64,000 nucleotides of DNA, from positions 44,180 through 108,179 of the forward strand of contig JAGCNW010000039.1 of the NCBI GenBank assembly GCA_017645785.1. Direction: 5' to 3'. Origin of the DNA: Treponema sp. Lineage in GTDB: Bacteria > Spirochaetota > Spirochaetia > Treponematales > Treponemataceae. The notes below the pieces were generated by a model that saw only the letters and a program-made list of their open reading frames with translations, searched no databases and was not told the DNA's origin. The position numbers and the translations under genes are program-made. Shown here one piece after another: positions 33,945-43,078 of this stretch (position 1 is the first letter of the stretch; every line of letters starts with the position of its first letter).

Positions 33945-35159
33945 GTGTTTGACAATTTGCTTTTTCAAAGCGCCGCCCGTCTCTTGGAAGACGACATAGT
34001 CTCCAACAAGCTTCCCGGAGCCGTTCTCTTTTGCGGAAACGACTCTTCTGGAAAATTGACCGCCGCGCTTGAAACAGCCCGCGTCCTCTCTTGCCAAGCA
34101 AGCCCTCGCGGAAAATGGTCATGCACGTGTCCTTCTTGCCTAAAGCACAAGGCTTTGGTAAGCCCAAACGTCTTGCTTTTGGGTCCCCGCGACTGCTCTC
34201 TTGAAATTCACGCGGCGGCAAAGGCCTTCCTTTGTTCCGTTTCCATGCAGGACAGCCATGTGGCCGCCACCCGCTACTTGTTCTTGCGCGCCGTCCGCAA
34301 GTTGCAAAACCGCTTTAACCAAGCCCTTTGGCAAGACAGCGACAAGCTTAGCAAGATCGCGGCCGTCACAAGCGAACTTGACGAATACATGGAGGAGCTC
34401 GATGTTGAGCATGAGCTTCCCGAACTAAAAAAAATAGAAGACGACATAAAGAAAATTCTTGAGCTGAGCGAAAAGTTGGAAGGCGACTTTTTGTACGACT
34501 CCATTCCTGTTTTGCAAATACGAAACCTTTCCGCTTGGGCGCGCATAGGAGCGGCCGCGGGAACAAAGGTTGTCATAATAGAAAAGGCCGAGCGGATGCT
34601 GGAAGGCGTGCGGAACGCCTTGCTTAAAATTTTGGAGGAGCCGCCCGCCAACACCCTTTTTATTTTGACCACTTCGCGCAGAAACGCCGTCATGCCGACA
34701 ATCTTGTCGCGCCTAAGAAGCTACAACTTTTCTTCCAGAACGCCAGAGCAAGAAAAGGAAATCATCGACCGCGTTTTTCACGACGGAGCGGTTGCTGCAA
34801 GTTCAGGCGGGCCGCTTATCCAGCATTACTTGGAAGGCTTTTTGCCCGTCCGCCCTGAAGCGATAGAAAAACGCGCCTGCGACTTTTTTGACCAAATCTT
34901 TGACGGAAAAATTCCGGACATAGCGGACTTGATAAAGAATTGCGGAAAATTTGAGCCGCGCGTTTTGTTCAAAATATTTTTGTCGGCGCTTGAGGCGCGG
35001 ACCCGATCATTCTTTGCCAGCGCCGAAGGAACGCAAAAAGCCTTGGCTGTTTCCAAAGCCTTGCGCGACTGCTATTTCAACGTTTCCACCTACAACCAAG
35101 GAATCCAGGCGGCCTTGGAAGAATTGCTTTGCGCCTTGGCCAGGGAGCGAAAGAGGTGA
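33945..35159 (+). CDS. holB: DNA polymerase III delta-prime (clamp loader) subunit
   Basis: A 404-residue AAA-type clamp-loader subunit. The P-loop region is LFCGNDSSGKLTAAL, where the last residue of GKT/S is Leu, as can happen in the non-hydrolysing delta-prime. A zinc-like module CTCPSCLKHKAL follows. The conserved VVIIEKAERMLEGVRNALLKILEEPPANTLFILTTS and the sensor TILSRLR are present. A helical acidic insertion (residues about 135-175) is extra. Start is GTG with AAGGGGAG upstream. Its TGA overlaps the GTG of the next gene. Confidence 0.9.
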   Translation: MFDNLLFQSAARLLEDDIVSNKLPGAVLFCGNDSSGKLTAALETARVLSCQASPRGKWSCTCPSCLKHKALVSPNVLLLGPRDCSLEIHAAAKAFLCSVSMQDSHVAATRYLFLRAVRKLQNRFNQALWQDSDKLSKIAAVTSELDEYMEELDVEHELPELKKIEDDIKKILELSEKLEGDFLYDSIPVLQIRNLSAWARIGAAAGTKVVIIEKAERMLEGVRNALLKILEEPPANTLFILTTSRRNAVMPTILSRLRSYNFSSRTPEQEKEIIDRVFHDGAVAASSGGPLIQHYLEGFLPVRPEAIEKRACDFFDQIFDGKIPDIADLIKNCGKFEPRVLFKIFLSALEARTRSFFASAEGTQKALAVSKALRDCYFNVSTYNQGIQAALEELLCALARERKR

Positions 35160-36358
35160 CAAGTTTTAACAAGAGCGTCGCTCAAAAGCTTTCAAAACTT
35201 TCGGAAGCGCAAATACAAAAGCTTTTTTCTTCAATAACCTCGGAGCGCGACGCTCTTTCTTCAATAATTGAGTCGCTTTCGCTTGGCCTTATAATTTTGG
35301 ACAAGGACTACAAGATTCTTTTGTCCAACAAGGCCGCCGAGCGCTGCCTTCCGCTTTCTGTAAGGCCGCTTCCTAAAAACGAGTCTTCAAAATTGTGGGA
35401 ATTGGTCGCCGACCCAAAAATTTCCGACTTTCTAAAAGCTTGCTTTGAAAAAAACAAAACCAGCGCCAGCGAAGAATTTTCGGTCCGCGCAAGCGACGGG
35501 CAGATCCGCTTCATTCAATTGACCTTGTCGCCCTTGGTCCAAGAAGAGAAGCTTGAAGGCTGCATTTTGGCCGTCCGCGACATTACCGAACAAAGAAAGC
35601 AAGAAATTCTTTTGCACCGAATGGAAAGCCTGGCCGGCCTCACCAACTTGGCGGCGAGCGTGGCGCACGAAATAAAGAATCCCCTTGGAGCGATTAGCAT
35701 TCACATTCAGTTGCTCCAAAAGGCGGTTAAAAAAGCGCGCGAGGCGGACGGCCTTTTGCCCGACCAAAAATTTTTGGAAAAATACATCGACGTTGTCAAC
35801 GACGAAATAGCAAACCTTAACAAAATAGTCATGGACTTTTTGTTCGCGGTTCGTCCTATTAGCGCAAGCTTTGAATTGCTTGAGCCCAATCCTCTTTTGC
35901 ATAAGTTCGCGGACTTCTTCGCCCCTGAATTTTCAAGCAAGAACGTCCAGCTCAAGCTTGACTTGTGTTCCGACACGACGCGGCTTTTGCTTGACCAAAA
36001 GCTTTTGCGCGAAGTTGTCACCAATTTGGCGCAAAACTCGCTGGCCGCGATTCAGGAAAAATTTAAGGGCAAGGACGGCGGCCTTTTTGAAATCCACACG
36101 GCGGTAAAGGACAACAAGTTTGTGATTCTTATAAAAGACAATGGAATCGGAATGAGCCAAGAAACTTTGGCGCGGGTCTTTGAGCCTTATTACACTACAA
36201 AGGCCAGCGGAACCGGACTTGGCCTAACAATGGTTTACAAAATCGTAAAAGAATTTTCGGGCGACATACAAGTTGAGTCCAGGGAAGGCGAGGGAAGCGC
36301 CTTTGTCATAAGCTTGCCCGTTCCGCAAACAGACAAGCGGCTTTTGGAGGCCAAATGA
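35156..36358 (+). CDS. NtrB-like PAS sensor histidine kinase
   Basis: A 400-residue soluble kinase without membrane segments. A PAS domain spans residues about 35-155 (LGLIILDKDYKILLSNKAAERC to AVRDITEQ). The HisKA H-box is VAHEIKNPLGAI. The HATPase motifs NSLAAI, DNGIGM and GTGLGL follow. It should phosphorylate the NtrC-type regulator encoded next (ATGA overlap). GTG start at 35156 overlaps the holB stop (GTGA). The signal is unknown; lack of a membrane domain points to a cytoplasmic cue. Confidence 0.93.
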   Translation: MTSFNKSVAQKLSKLSEAQIQKLFSSITSERDALSSIIESLSLGLIILDKDYKILLSNKAAERCLPLSVRPLPKNESSKLWELVADPKISDFLKACFEKNKTSASEEFSVRASDGQIRFIQLTLSPLVQEEKLEGCILAVRDITEQRKQEILLHRMESLAGLTNLAASVAHEIKNPLGAISIHIQLLQKAVKKAREADGLLPDQKFLEKYIDVVNDEIANLNKIVMDFLFAVRPISASFELLEPNPLLHKFADFFAPEFSSKNVQLKLDLCSDTTRLLLDQKLLREVVTNLAQNSLAAIQEKFKGKDGGLFEIHTAVKDNKFVILIKDNGIGMSQETLARVFEPYYTTKASGTGLGLTMVYKIVKEFSGDIQVESREGEGSAFVISLPVPQTDKRLLEAK

Positions 36359-37707
36359 AATTCACGATTCTTGTGATCGACGACGAAAAGAACATTCGCG
36401 AAGGCTTGGGAGCCGCTTTTGAGCTTGAAGGCTACGAAGTCCGCTTGGCTTCCAACGGCCAGGAAGGCTTGGACCAAATCGCCAAGGGCGACATTGACTT
36501 GGTTGTGACAGACCTCCGCATGGATGGAATAAGCGGCGAGGAAGTTTTGCGCCGGGTCACAACCCAAAATCCAGGCATTCCCGTAATCGTCCTTACAGGC
36601 CACGGAAGCATTGACGCCGCCGTCGACGCGATGAGAAACGGCGCCTACGACTTTTTGACAAAGCCGCTCAACCTTGACCAGCTTTTGATGATCGCCAAGC
36701 GGGCCTTGCAAGGCCGCGAGCTTTCGCTCCAGCACAAGGAGCTTAAGGCGCAAGTGGACCAAACAAAATCCCTTGAGGGAATGATCGGAAAAAGCGCCTC
36801 GATGCAAAAAATCGCCGAGCTGATAAAAAAAGTCGCGCCCTCAAAGGCAAGCGTTTTGATTACCGGAGAAAGCGGCGTCGGAAAAGAAGTCGTCGCCGAC
36901 GCGATTCACGCCCTGTCGCCCCGCAAGGACCACGAGTGCGTGAAAGTCCACTGCGCCGCCCTTAGCGAGACCCTTTTGGAGTCGGAGCTTTTTGGCCACG
37001 AAAAGGGCGCTTACACCGGAGCGGACCAAATGGCCAAGGGCCGCTTTGAGCTTGCCCACAATTCCACGATATTCCTTGACGAAATCGGCGAGATAGACCA
37101 AGCGACGCAAGTAAAGCTTTTGCGCGTTTTGCAGGAAAAAAAGTTTGAGCGTGTGGGCGGAAGCCAAACGATAGAAGTCGACGCCCGCGTGATCGCCGCC
37201 ACCAACAAAAATTTGGAGGAGCTTGTCAAAAGCGGAAAATTCCGCGAAGACCTTTTTTACCGCCTCAACGTCGTTCGCATAGAAGTTCCTCCGCTAAGGG
37301 AACGAAAGGACGACATCCCTCTGTTGATAGCCCATTTCCTAAAAGAGTTCGAGGGCGAGGCAAAAAGTTTGGGAAAGGCCATAACAGGCGTGGACAGCCG
37401 CGCCCGCAGCGCCCTCTACAAGTACGACTGGCCCGGAAACATCCGCGAGCTTAGGAACTGCATAGAAAGCGCCGTAGTAATGTGCTCCGGCAACGAAATC
37501 ACCCTTGACGACCTTCCTCCTACAATCAGCAAGGCTTCGTCCGCCGAGAACATCATGATTCCCGCGGGCTCAACCCTTGAAGAGGCCGAAAAAATCGTAA
37601 TCGAGCAAACTTTGGCCGCCAACAAGGGGAACAAGAGCAAAACCGCCGAGCTTTTGGGCATAGGCCGCAAAACCCTTCAAAGAAAGCTGGGCGAGGCTGA
37701 AGACTAG
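36355..37707 (+). CDS. NtrC-family sigma54-dependent response regulator
   Basis: A 450-residue regulator. The receiver domain has acceptor Asp53 (TDLRM). The sigma54-interacting AAA+ domain has GESGVGKE, ELFGHEKGAYTGA (the GAFTGA loop as GAYTGA) and IFLDEIGEI. The C-terminal Fis-type helix-turn-helix is NKSKTAELLGIGRKTLQRKL. It activates sigma54 promoters; the targets are not evident, and I could not identify a convincing -24/-12 site nearby. Partner of the upstream kinase. Confidence 0.95.
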   Translation: MKFTILVIDDEKNIREGLGAAFELEGYEVRLASNGQEGLDQIAKGDIDLVVTDLRMDGISGEEVLRRVTTQNPGIPVIVLTGHGSIDAAVDAMRNGAYDFLTKPLNLDQLLMIAKRALQGRELSLQHKELKAQVDQTKSLEGMIGKSASMQKIAELIKKVAPSKASVLITGESGVGKEVVADAIHALSPRKDHECVKVHCAALSETLLESELFGHEKGAYTGADQMAKGRFELAHNSTIFLDEIGEIDQATQVKLLRVLQEKKFERVGGSQTIEVDARVIAATNKNLEELVKSGKFREDLFYRLNVVRIEVPPLRERKDDIPLLIAHFLKEFEGEAKSLGKAITGVDSRARSALYKYDWPGNIRELRNCIESAVVMCSGNEITLDDLPPTISKASSAENIMIPAGSTLEEAEKIVIEQTLAANKGNKSKTAELLGIGRKTLQRKLGEAED

Positions 37708-37727
37708 CAAAACCACGCGAAGTGTGA

Positions 37728-37733
37728 TATAAT
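37728..37733 (+). promoter_or_regulatory. -10 box of tatT, leaderless arrangement
   Basis: A perfect TATAAT ends 7 nt before the ATG at 37741. The -35 region is weak (TAGCAA at 17-bp spacing). No Shine-Dalgarno. Confidence 0.55.
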
Positions 37734-37740
37734 AGAAAAC

Positions 37741-38718
37741 ATGAAAACTATTGTAAAAATGTTCGCGCTTGCGGCCCTTGTCGCCTCCAGCGCGAGTTTC
37801 CTTTCCTGCAAGTCCATGATCGCGAACAAATTGGGCGACGCGGCCTCCGGTTCCAACAAAAACGGCGTGGCCATTCCCAAAAAAGCCAACTCTCCCGACA
37901 TGATGATGGCCTTTATGGGCGAAAAAGACCCGCAAATCATCGCGGAAGTCCTTCCCATGATTGTAAAAATGTACGAAATCTTGGCCTTGCAAAACCCAAA
38001 GCACCAGGGCTTGCAAATAATGGCTGGCCAGCTTAACGTAATGTACGGAAACCTTTGCGTTCAAACTCCCGCGGAATCCCTTCCGATAGCAGAACTCCAA
38101 AAGCAAGTTTCGGAATTCAACCGAGCCAAATACCACTATTTAAGGGGCCGCCAGTACATTCTTGACGTTTTTGAAAGCCGCTGGCCCGGTTTTGAAAAGA
38201 CCTTCTTGTCCAGCGACGCCGACGCCATAAAGGCCGCCGTCTCAAAATTGACAAAGGACGACGTGAACGCGGCATATTGGGCGGGAGGAGCCAGCCTCAT
38301 CGCCTGGTCTTTGGACCCCCTTGACGTTGACGCTCTTTCTTCCATACAAGGACCGGTCGCCTTGCTCGAAAGGGCGGCCAGCCTTGACCCCGATTACAAC
38401 AAGGGAGCGATTTGGGACGCCCTTTGCCAGTTTTACACCGCGGCGCCTGTCGATTTTGGCGGCGACTACGAGCGCGGTCTTGAATGCTACGAAAAAGCCC
38501 TCAAGGCCTCAGGCGGAAAGGCGCCCGGAATCTACATAACATACGCTCAGAGCGTTTGCAAGCCCGCCGGCGACCGGGACGGCTTTATCGAAAACCTCAA
38601 CAAGGCTTTGGCCATCAATCCCGACGACGATCCCTCAAGCCGCCTTATGTGCGTCTTGAACCAGCAAAAGGCCCAGTACCTTTTGGACCATGTTGACGAT
38701 TACTTTGTCGTTTGGTAA
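37741..38718 (+). CDS. tatT: TatT-like TPR lipoprotein of a TRAP transporter
   Basis: A 325-residue lipoprotein (lipobox SFLSC, Cys 23) built of TPR-like helix pairs (for example DSDADAIKAAVSKLTKDDV-type and DYERGLECYEKALKASGGKAP). It matches the treponemal TatT family, described in T. pallidum as a periplasmic trimer that binds the TRAP ligand-binding protein TatP. The next genes encode the binding protein and the fused membrane subunits, which supports the call. Confidence 0.88.
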   Translation: MKTIVKMFALAALVASSASFLSCKSMIANKLGDAASGSNKNGVAIPKKANSPDMMMAFMGEKDPQIIAEVLPMIVKMYEILALQNPKHQGLQIMAGQLNVMYGNLCVQTPAESLPIAELQKQVSEFNRAKYHYLRGRQYILDVFESRWPGFEKTFLSSDADAIKAAVSKLTKDDVNAAYWAGGASLIAWSLDPLDVDALSSIQGPVALLERAASLDPDYNKGAIWDALCQFYTAAPVDFGGDYERGLECYEKALKASGGKAPGIYITYAQSVCKPAGDRDGFIENLNKALAINPDDDPSSRLMCVLNQQKAQYLLDHVDDYFVVW

Positions 38719-38752
38719 AATAGCGGCAATGCAATTGCTGTAAAAGCGCAAA

Positions 38753-38781
38753 TTGTTGGCTGGCCGCATAAGCGGCAACAA
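38753..38781 (+). other. Hairpin between tatT and tatP
   Basis: TTGTT-N5-GCCGC-ATAA-GCGGC-AACAA can form a two-part stem. No T-run follows, so it is more likely an mRNA-stability or processing hairpin than a terminator. Confidence 0.35.
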
Positions 38782-38829
38782 ACGCGCGCGCGATGCTTGC
38801 GCGTTCAGCCGTAAAATATGGAGTGTACC

Positions 38830-39864
38830 ATGAAAACTTTTAAGAAAATCGCAGCCGTACTTTTGGCGGCTTCATTGGCGGGAATCGCTTCCGCAAAAAC
38901 TGTAATCAAAGTCGCTTCTGTGGCTCCGGCCCGTTCCTCTTGGGACGTTGACCAAAGAACAATCTCGGCCGACTGGGCCAGAATCACCGGCGGAGAGGTT
39001 GAGCTTCAGTTCATGAACTCAGACTCTATGGGCGGAGAAGGCGGAGTCATCAAAAAGCTCAATTCCGTTCGCCCCGGACAAAAGCCTCCGATTGGCGGAG
39101 CGGTTTTCACATCGCTTGGAATCGACTCTTTCTGTCCCGAAAGCCACATCATGACCCTTTGCGTTCCCCTTATGTTCAGGAACCAGGAAGAAGTCAACGC
39201 TGTTTTGGACAAATTCACACCCGAAATGCAAAAGCCCCTCGAAGCCAAGGGCTACACAGTCTTGGGCTTCTTTAACATCGGTTGGTGCTGCTTCTTTACA
39301 AAGAACCCGGTCCACACTCCCGACGACCTCAAAAAGCAGCGCCTCACTGTAGGCGGAAACACGTCTCCCATGTTGGCCAACGCCTTCAAGGCCGCCGGCT
39401 ACCTTACAATGGACGTTCCCGCCGACAAGCTTTTGCAAAGCATGAAGACTCCGGGCGGAGTCGAAGGCGTCTTCACGATTCCTATGTACGGATACGCCGC
39501 CCAGTATTACAAGACCCTTACAAACATTCTTAACGTTCCTCTTTGCCCTGTAATGGTAACCTTCATCATCTCCAAGGCTGAATGGGACGCGATTCCCGAC
39601 AAGTTCAAGCCGGAGCTTATTGCCAGCATCAAAAAGGCCGAGAGAAAATTTATCGAAGCCCAGCAAAAGAACGACCTTGAATACATGAAGAGATGCGAGA
39701 GCGGCGGAGCGGTTGTTTTCACTCCCAACGCGGCCCAGCTTAAGGTTTGGAACGATGAGTTCGCCGACAAGGCCCGCTATATGTACGACCCCAAAACTCC
39801 TGTGGCCGACAAGGATTTGTACGAAAGAATCACGGCCTTCTTAAATAAATTTAGAGGCAACTAA
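38830..39864 (+). CDS. tatP: TRAP transporter substrate-binding protein (TatP/DctP type)
   Basis: A 344-residue periplasmic binding protein. The signal peptide is cleaved after ASA (about residue 22). DctP-family features include KVASVAPARSSWDVDQ at the mature start, RLTVGGNTSPMLANAFKAAGY and the GGVEGVFT segment. The ligand cannot be read; the T. pallidum protein has been proposed to bind hydrophobic compounds. The start at 38830 follows GGAG and gives a proper signal peptide, unlike the ATG at 38818. Its TAA abuts the tatQM ATG. Confidence 0.92.
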   Translation: MKTFKKIAAVLLAASLAGIASAKTVIKVASVAPARSSWDVDQRTISADWARITGGEVELQFMNSDSMGGEGGVIKKLNSVRPGQKPPIGGAVFTSLGIDSFCPESHIMTLCVPLMFRNQEEVNAVLDKFTPEMQKPLEAKGYTVLGFFNIGWCCFFTKNPVHTPDDLKKQRLTVGGNTSPMLANAFKAAGYLTMDVPADKLLQSMKTPGGVEGVFTIPMYGYAAQYYKTLTNILNVPLCPVMVTFIISKAEWDAIPDKFKPELIASIKKAERKFIEAQQKNDLEYMKRCESGGAVVFTPNAAQLKVWNDEFADKARYMYDPKTPVADKDLYERITAFLNKFRGN

Positions 39865-41726
39865 TGCTAAAAAAAATCGAAGACGCGTTTGCGGTCGCGC
39901 TTGTCGCTCTTTTGAGCGTGACGGCGCTTGTGATTAAAATCATGCAGGACAACTTGCATTTGCAAGTTATGGACGCCGACGCCATAATAGTGAACATAGC
40001 GTTTGTGTTCGCTTGCGTCGCCGGCTTGATTACTTGGCGCGAAAACCGCGCCTTGTGCCTGGCCAACGTCACCGAAAAATTTCCTGACCGCGCGAAAAAT
40101 GTCATTAAGACAATCGCGTCTTTCGCTACGGCGCTCATCATCACCCAGCTTTTCTTGGCGTCGTTCATGCAAATCGTAAATCCCGACCAATTCACCCGCA
40201 AGGTGATGCTTTTTGGCGAAAAGATTTTCTTCGCTTTTTATCCGCTCTGCTTCTTTATGATTTTGCTTTTGATTTTTCAAAACGCCCAGGGCAAGACGCA
40301 AAAAATCGCTTCGGCCGCCGGAATTCTTTTTGGCGTTTTGACGTCAATGAGCGCGGTGACGGGAATCATTTGGTATTTGACAGGCAATTCCGACTTGCCG
40401 GCCTTGTACGCCATGGCCGACGGATGGAACGCCTTTTGCGACAAGACAATTTTGCTTTGGATTGTCGCCCTTGTTTTGCTGGCCTTTGCCGGAGTTCCGC
40501 TTTTTGTCGTCATCAGCGGAATCACTTATTTGATTTTCTCCAAGGCCGGCGGCTACATCGACGTAATCCCAATCGAGGCTTACAGCAAGTTGGCCGACAA
40601 GTCAATCGCGGCCATCCCCTTGTTCACAATCGCGGGCTATGTTCTCGCGCAAGGTTCCGCGGGCAGGCGCTTTGTGGAGCTTTTCCGCTCCCTCTTTGGT
40701 TGGTTTAGGGGAGGAACGGTTGTCGCGGCGGTTTTGGTTTTGACATTCTTCTCTACCTTTACCGGCGTTTCAGGCGTGACGATTTTGGCGCTCGGCTCCT
40801 TGCTCGCCGTAATCCTTACAGGAAGCGGCTACGACAAGGACAGGGCCGAAAGCTTGATAACCTCTTGCGGAGCTGTCGGCCTTTTGTTCCCGCCCAGCGT
40901 CGCCATCATTATGTACGCTTCTTCCAACTACACTGTAATCACCCAGTTTGAGCCTGGCTTTGACGTCATAACGCTTTTTGTCGGAGCCTTAATTCCCGGC
41001 GCGATAATGGCGCTTTCGATGATTGTTCTTGGAATTATTTTTGACAACAATAAAGACCGACCCAAGTTTTCAATAACAAAAATCGCAAAGGCCTTTGCCG
41101 ACTGCATTCCCGAACTTCTTTTGCCGGTTTTGATTTGCGTCACATACTTCACAGGCTTTTTCAATCTTTTCCAAGTGGCTTCTTTCGCGGTTATTTACGC
41201 GGTGGCCTTGGTCTTCTTGTTCCGCCGCGACTTTAACGTAAAGGAAACCGCGCGGGTTGTCGCCGACAGCGTTCCTGTTTCGGGCGGAATTTTGTTCATC
41301 ATCGCCGCGGCCGCGGCCCTAAGCTATTGGATGCAGGACGAAAACATTCCGGAAAACGTCACGCTTTTTATCACAACCTATGTAAAGAACAAGTTTGTTT
41401 TCCTTTTCTTGATGAACTTGGCTCTCTTGGTCGTAGGCTGCTTGATGGACATTTACTCCGCGATTTTGCTTGTTTCGCCCTTGTTCCTTTATTCAGCCGC
41501 TTCGTTTGGAATTCCTGTAGTGCAGGCGGGCGTAATATTCATCATGAACTTGAGCATCGGCTTCTTGACGCCGCCGGTTGGAATGGACTTGTTCATTTCT
41601 TCTTACACTTTCAAAAAGCCGGTCGGAAAAGTCATCAAGGGAGTTCTTCCTTTCTTGATCGTCCAGCTTGTCGTCCTGCTTTTGATAACTTACGTTCCGG
41701 CTTTCACAACGTGCCTCATAAAGTAA
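39864..41726 (+). CDS. Fused TRAP transporter membrane protein (DctQ-DctM)
   Basis: A 620-residue membrane protein. Residues about 1-180 are a DctQ-like four-helix part, and residues about 190-620 a DctM-like ion-coupled carrier (GGYIDVIPIEAYSKLADKSIAAIPLFTIAGYVLA, CGAVGLLFPPSVAIIMYA, and the repeat GFLTPPVGMDLF). The fused layout is that of treponemal TatQM. It uses an ion gradient to import the ligand delivered by the binding protein. It overlaps the next gene by 16 bp. Confidence 0.95.
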   Translation: MLKKIEDAFAVALVALLSVTALVIKIMQDNLHLQVMDADAIIVNIAFVFACVAGLITWRENRALCLANVTEKFPDRAKNVIKTIASFATALIITQLFLASFMQIVNPDQFTRKVMLFGEKIFFAFYPLCFFMILLLIFQNAQGKTQKIASAAGILFGVLTSMSAVTGIIWYLTGNSDLPALYAMADGWNAFCDKTILLWIVALVLLAFAGVPLFVVISGITYLIFSKAGGYIDVIPIEAYSKLADKSIAAIPLFTIAGYVLAQGSAGRRFVELFRSLFGWFRGGTVVAAVLVLTFFSTFTGVSGVTILALGSLLAVILTGSGYDKDRAESLITSCGAVGLLFPPSVAIIMYASSNYTVITQFEPGFDVITLFVGALIPGAIMALSMIVLGIIFDNNKDRPKFSITKIAKAFADCIPELLLPVLICVTYFTGFFNLFQVASFAVIYAVALVFLFRRDFNVKETARVVADSVPVSGGILFIIAAAAALSYWMQDENIPENVTLFITTYVKNKFVFLFLMNLALLVVGCLMDIYSAILLVSPLFLYSAASFGIPVVQAGVIFIMNLSIGFLTPPVGMDLFISSYTFKKPVGKVIKGVLPFLIVQLVVLLLITYVPAFTTCLIK

Positions 41727-43078
41727 CCGCGCTTTTTCTAGCCGCCTCTCTCTGCGCGCTTTTTTCTTGCTCCTCAAAATCAAAGGGAACGGAAGAAAAA
41801 ACGCGGCAAGCGGGAAGGGCGGCGCAAAAAGAAGCGCTTGTCCTTGAAGAAAAAAAATCCCAAGCCCTCGACAAATACATTCAAACTTTGACGGAGCGCG
41901 AAAGGCTGGCCCAGCTTTTTGTCATCAACCTTGAGGGCGACGAAAAATTTTGGTTTGTGGAACGGGTTGACGACGACCAAAAAAGTTCGCAAGCCAAAGA
42001 AGGCCGGCCACTTGTTCCCGGCGGCTACATTTTCTTTTCGTTCAACATAGCCCGCGCCCCCGCGCAAATCGCCGCCTTCACAGATTCCGTACGGGACTTT
42101 GCCCGTTCCAACGATTTGACAGAACCATTTTTGTGCCTTGACGCTGAAGGCGGCTACGTAAACCGCTTGCGCGGCGTGGCCGGCCCTTTGCCCGAAAACG
42201 AATGGGTGTCCAACAATCTTTCTCCAAAAGAGGCGTTTTTGCTTTATTCGTTGAACGCGATTCAATTGCGCTCCTTGGGCTTTGACTTAAACCTTTCGCC
42301 GGTTGTTGAAGTCCAAAACGAATCCAACCAAGAATTTTTGGACGGCCGCTCTTTTGGCGACGCGCAAAAAGTTCGGGAATACGCCTCCGCCGCGGTCGTC
42401 GCTTACCAAACCAACAAGGTGGCTGCGGTCCTAAAGCATTTTCCCGGCAACAACAGCGTTGATCCCCACGCGGCGCTTCCAATCCTTTCGTTCGACGAGG
42501 ACGAATTTGAGCGCGACGTTTTGGAGCCCTTCAAGTTTCTTGTAAACGAAAAGCCAGCGGGAGTTTTGATGAGCCACGCGCTTGTAAGAGTCGGCGGCCT
42601 TGGCCAAGACTCTTTGCAAAATCCTGCCGGCTCGCAAGACCAAAAAACGCCCGCGAGTCTCAGCTCGCATTGGATAAGGGAAATCTTAAGAGGACGGATC
42701 GGCTTTACCGGCCTTGTTTTTAGCGACGACATTTTTATGGCCGCCCTCGAAAAGAACGGCTGGCCCAGCGAGCGCGCGGTAAAAAGCGCCATCCTCGCGG
42801 GCGTCAACTGCATTTTGATGAGCGAAAAGCGTTTTATAAACGAATGGAAGCTGGTAAAGAAACTTTACGATTCCGACCCGGACTTTAAGGCGGCCGCCGA
42901 CGATTCCATAAAAAAAGTTTTTGTCTTTAAGCTTTGCGCCGGCATTTTGGAATGGGATTTTGCCTCTCAAACCGTTCGGCCCGCCATTGCCCGCCCTTCG
43001 CTTGACGAGCGGATGGAGCGCTTTTACGGCGCAAAAAAACTTAACCAGGAGGCGCTCCAAAAATATGGCCAAAACTAA
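41711..43078 (+). CDS. NagZ-like glycoside hydrolase family 3 lipoprotein
   Basis: A 455-residue lipoprotein (GTG start, lipobox LFSC, Cys 20) with a GH3-type beta-N-acetylhexosaminidase domain. Present are DAEGGYVNRL, KHFPGNNSVDPHAALP (the NagZ KHFPGH-G-DxH motif with its catalytic His) and VFSDDIFMAAL with the nucleophile Asp. Standard NagZ is cytoplasmic and cuts GlcNAc-anhydroMurNAc; this one should sit in the periplasm. An in-frame extension further upstream is out of frame with the transporter and is rejected. The 16-bp overlap with the TRAP carrier suggests linked functions. Confidence 0.87.
   Translation: MPHKVTALFLAASLCALFSCSSKSKGTEEKTRQAGRAAQKEALVLEEKKSQALDKYIQTLTERERLAQLFVINLEGDEKFWFVERVDDDQKSSQAKEGRPLVPGGYIFFSFNIARAPAQIAAFTDSVRDFARSNDLTEPFLCLDAEGGYVNRLRGVAGPLPENEWVSNNLSPKEAFLLYSLNAIQLRSLGFDLNLSPVVEVQNESNQEFLDGRSFGDAQKVREYASAAVVAYQTNKVAAVLKHFPGNNSVDPHAALPILSFDEDEFERDVLEPFKFLVNEKPAGVLMSHALVRVGGLGQDSLQNPAGSQDQKTPASLSSHWIREILRGRIGFTGLVFSDDIFMAALEKNGWPSERAVKSAILAGVNCILMSEKRFINEWKLVKKLYDSDPDFKAAADDSIKKVFVFKLCAGILEWDFASQTVRPAIARPSLDERMERFYGAKKLNQEALQKYGQN

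Noticed and set aside
41327..41710. Upstream extension of the NagZ-like frame for 128 codons
   Set aside because: It lies in another frame of the TRAP carrier gene. The GTG at 41711 gives a proper lipoprotein signal peptide.
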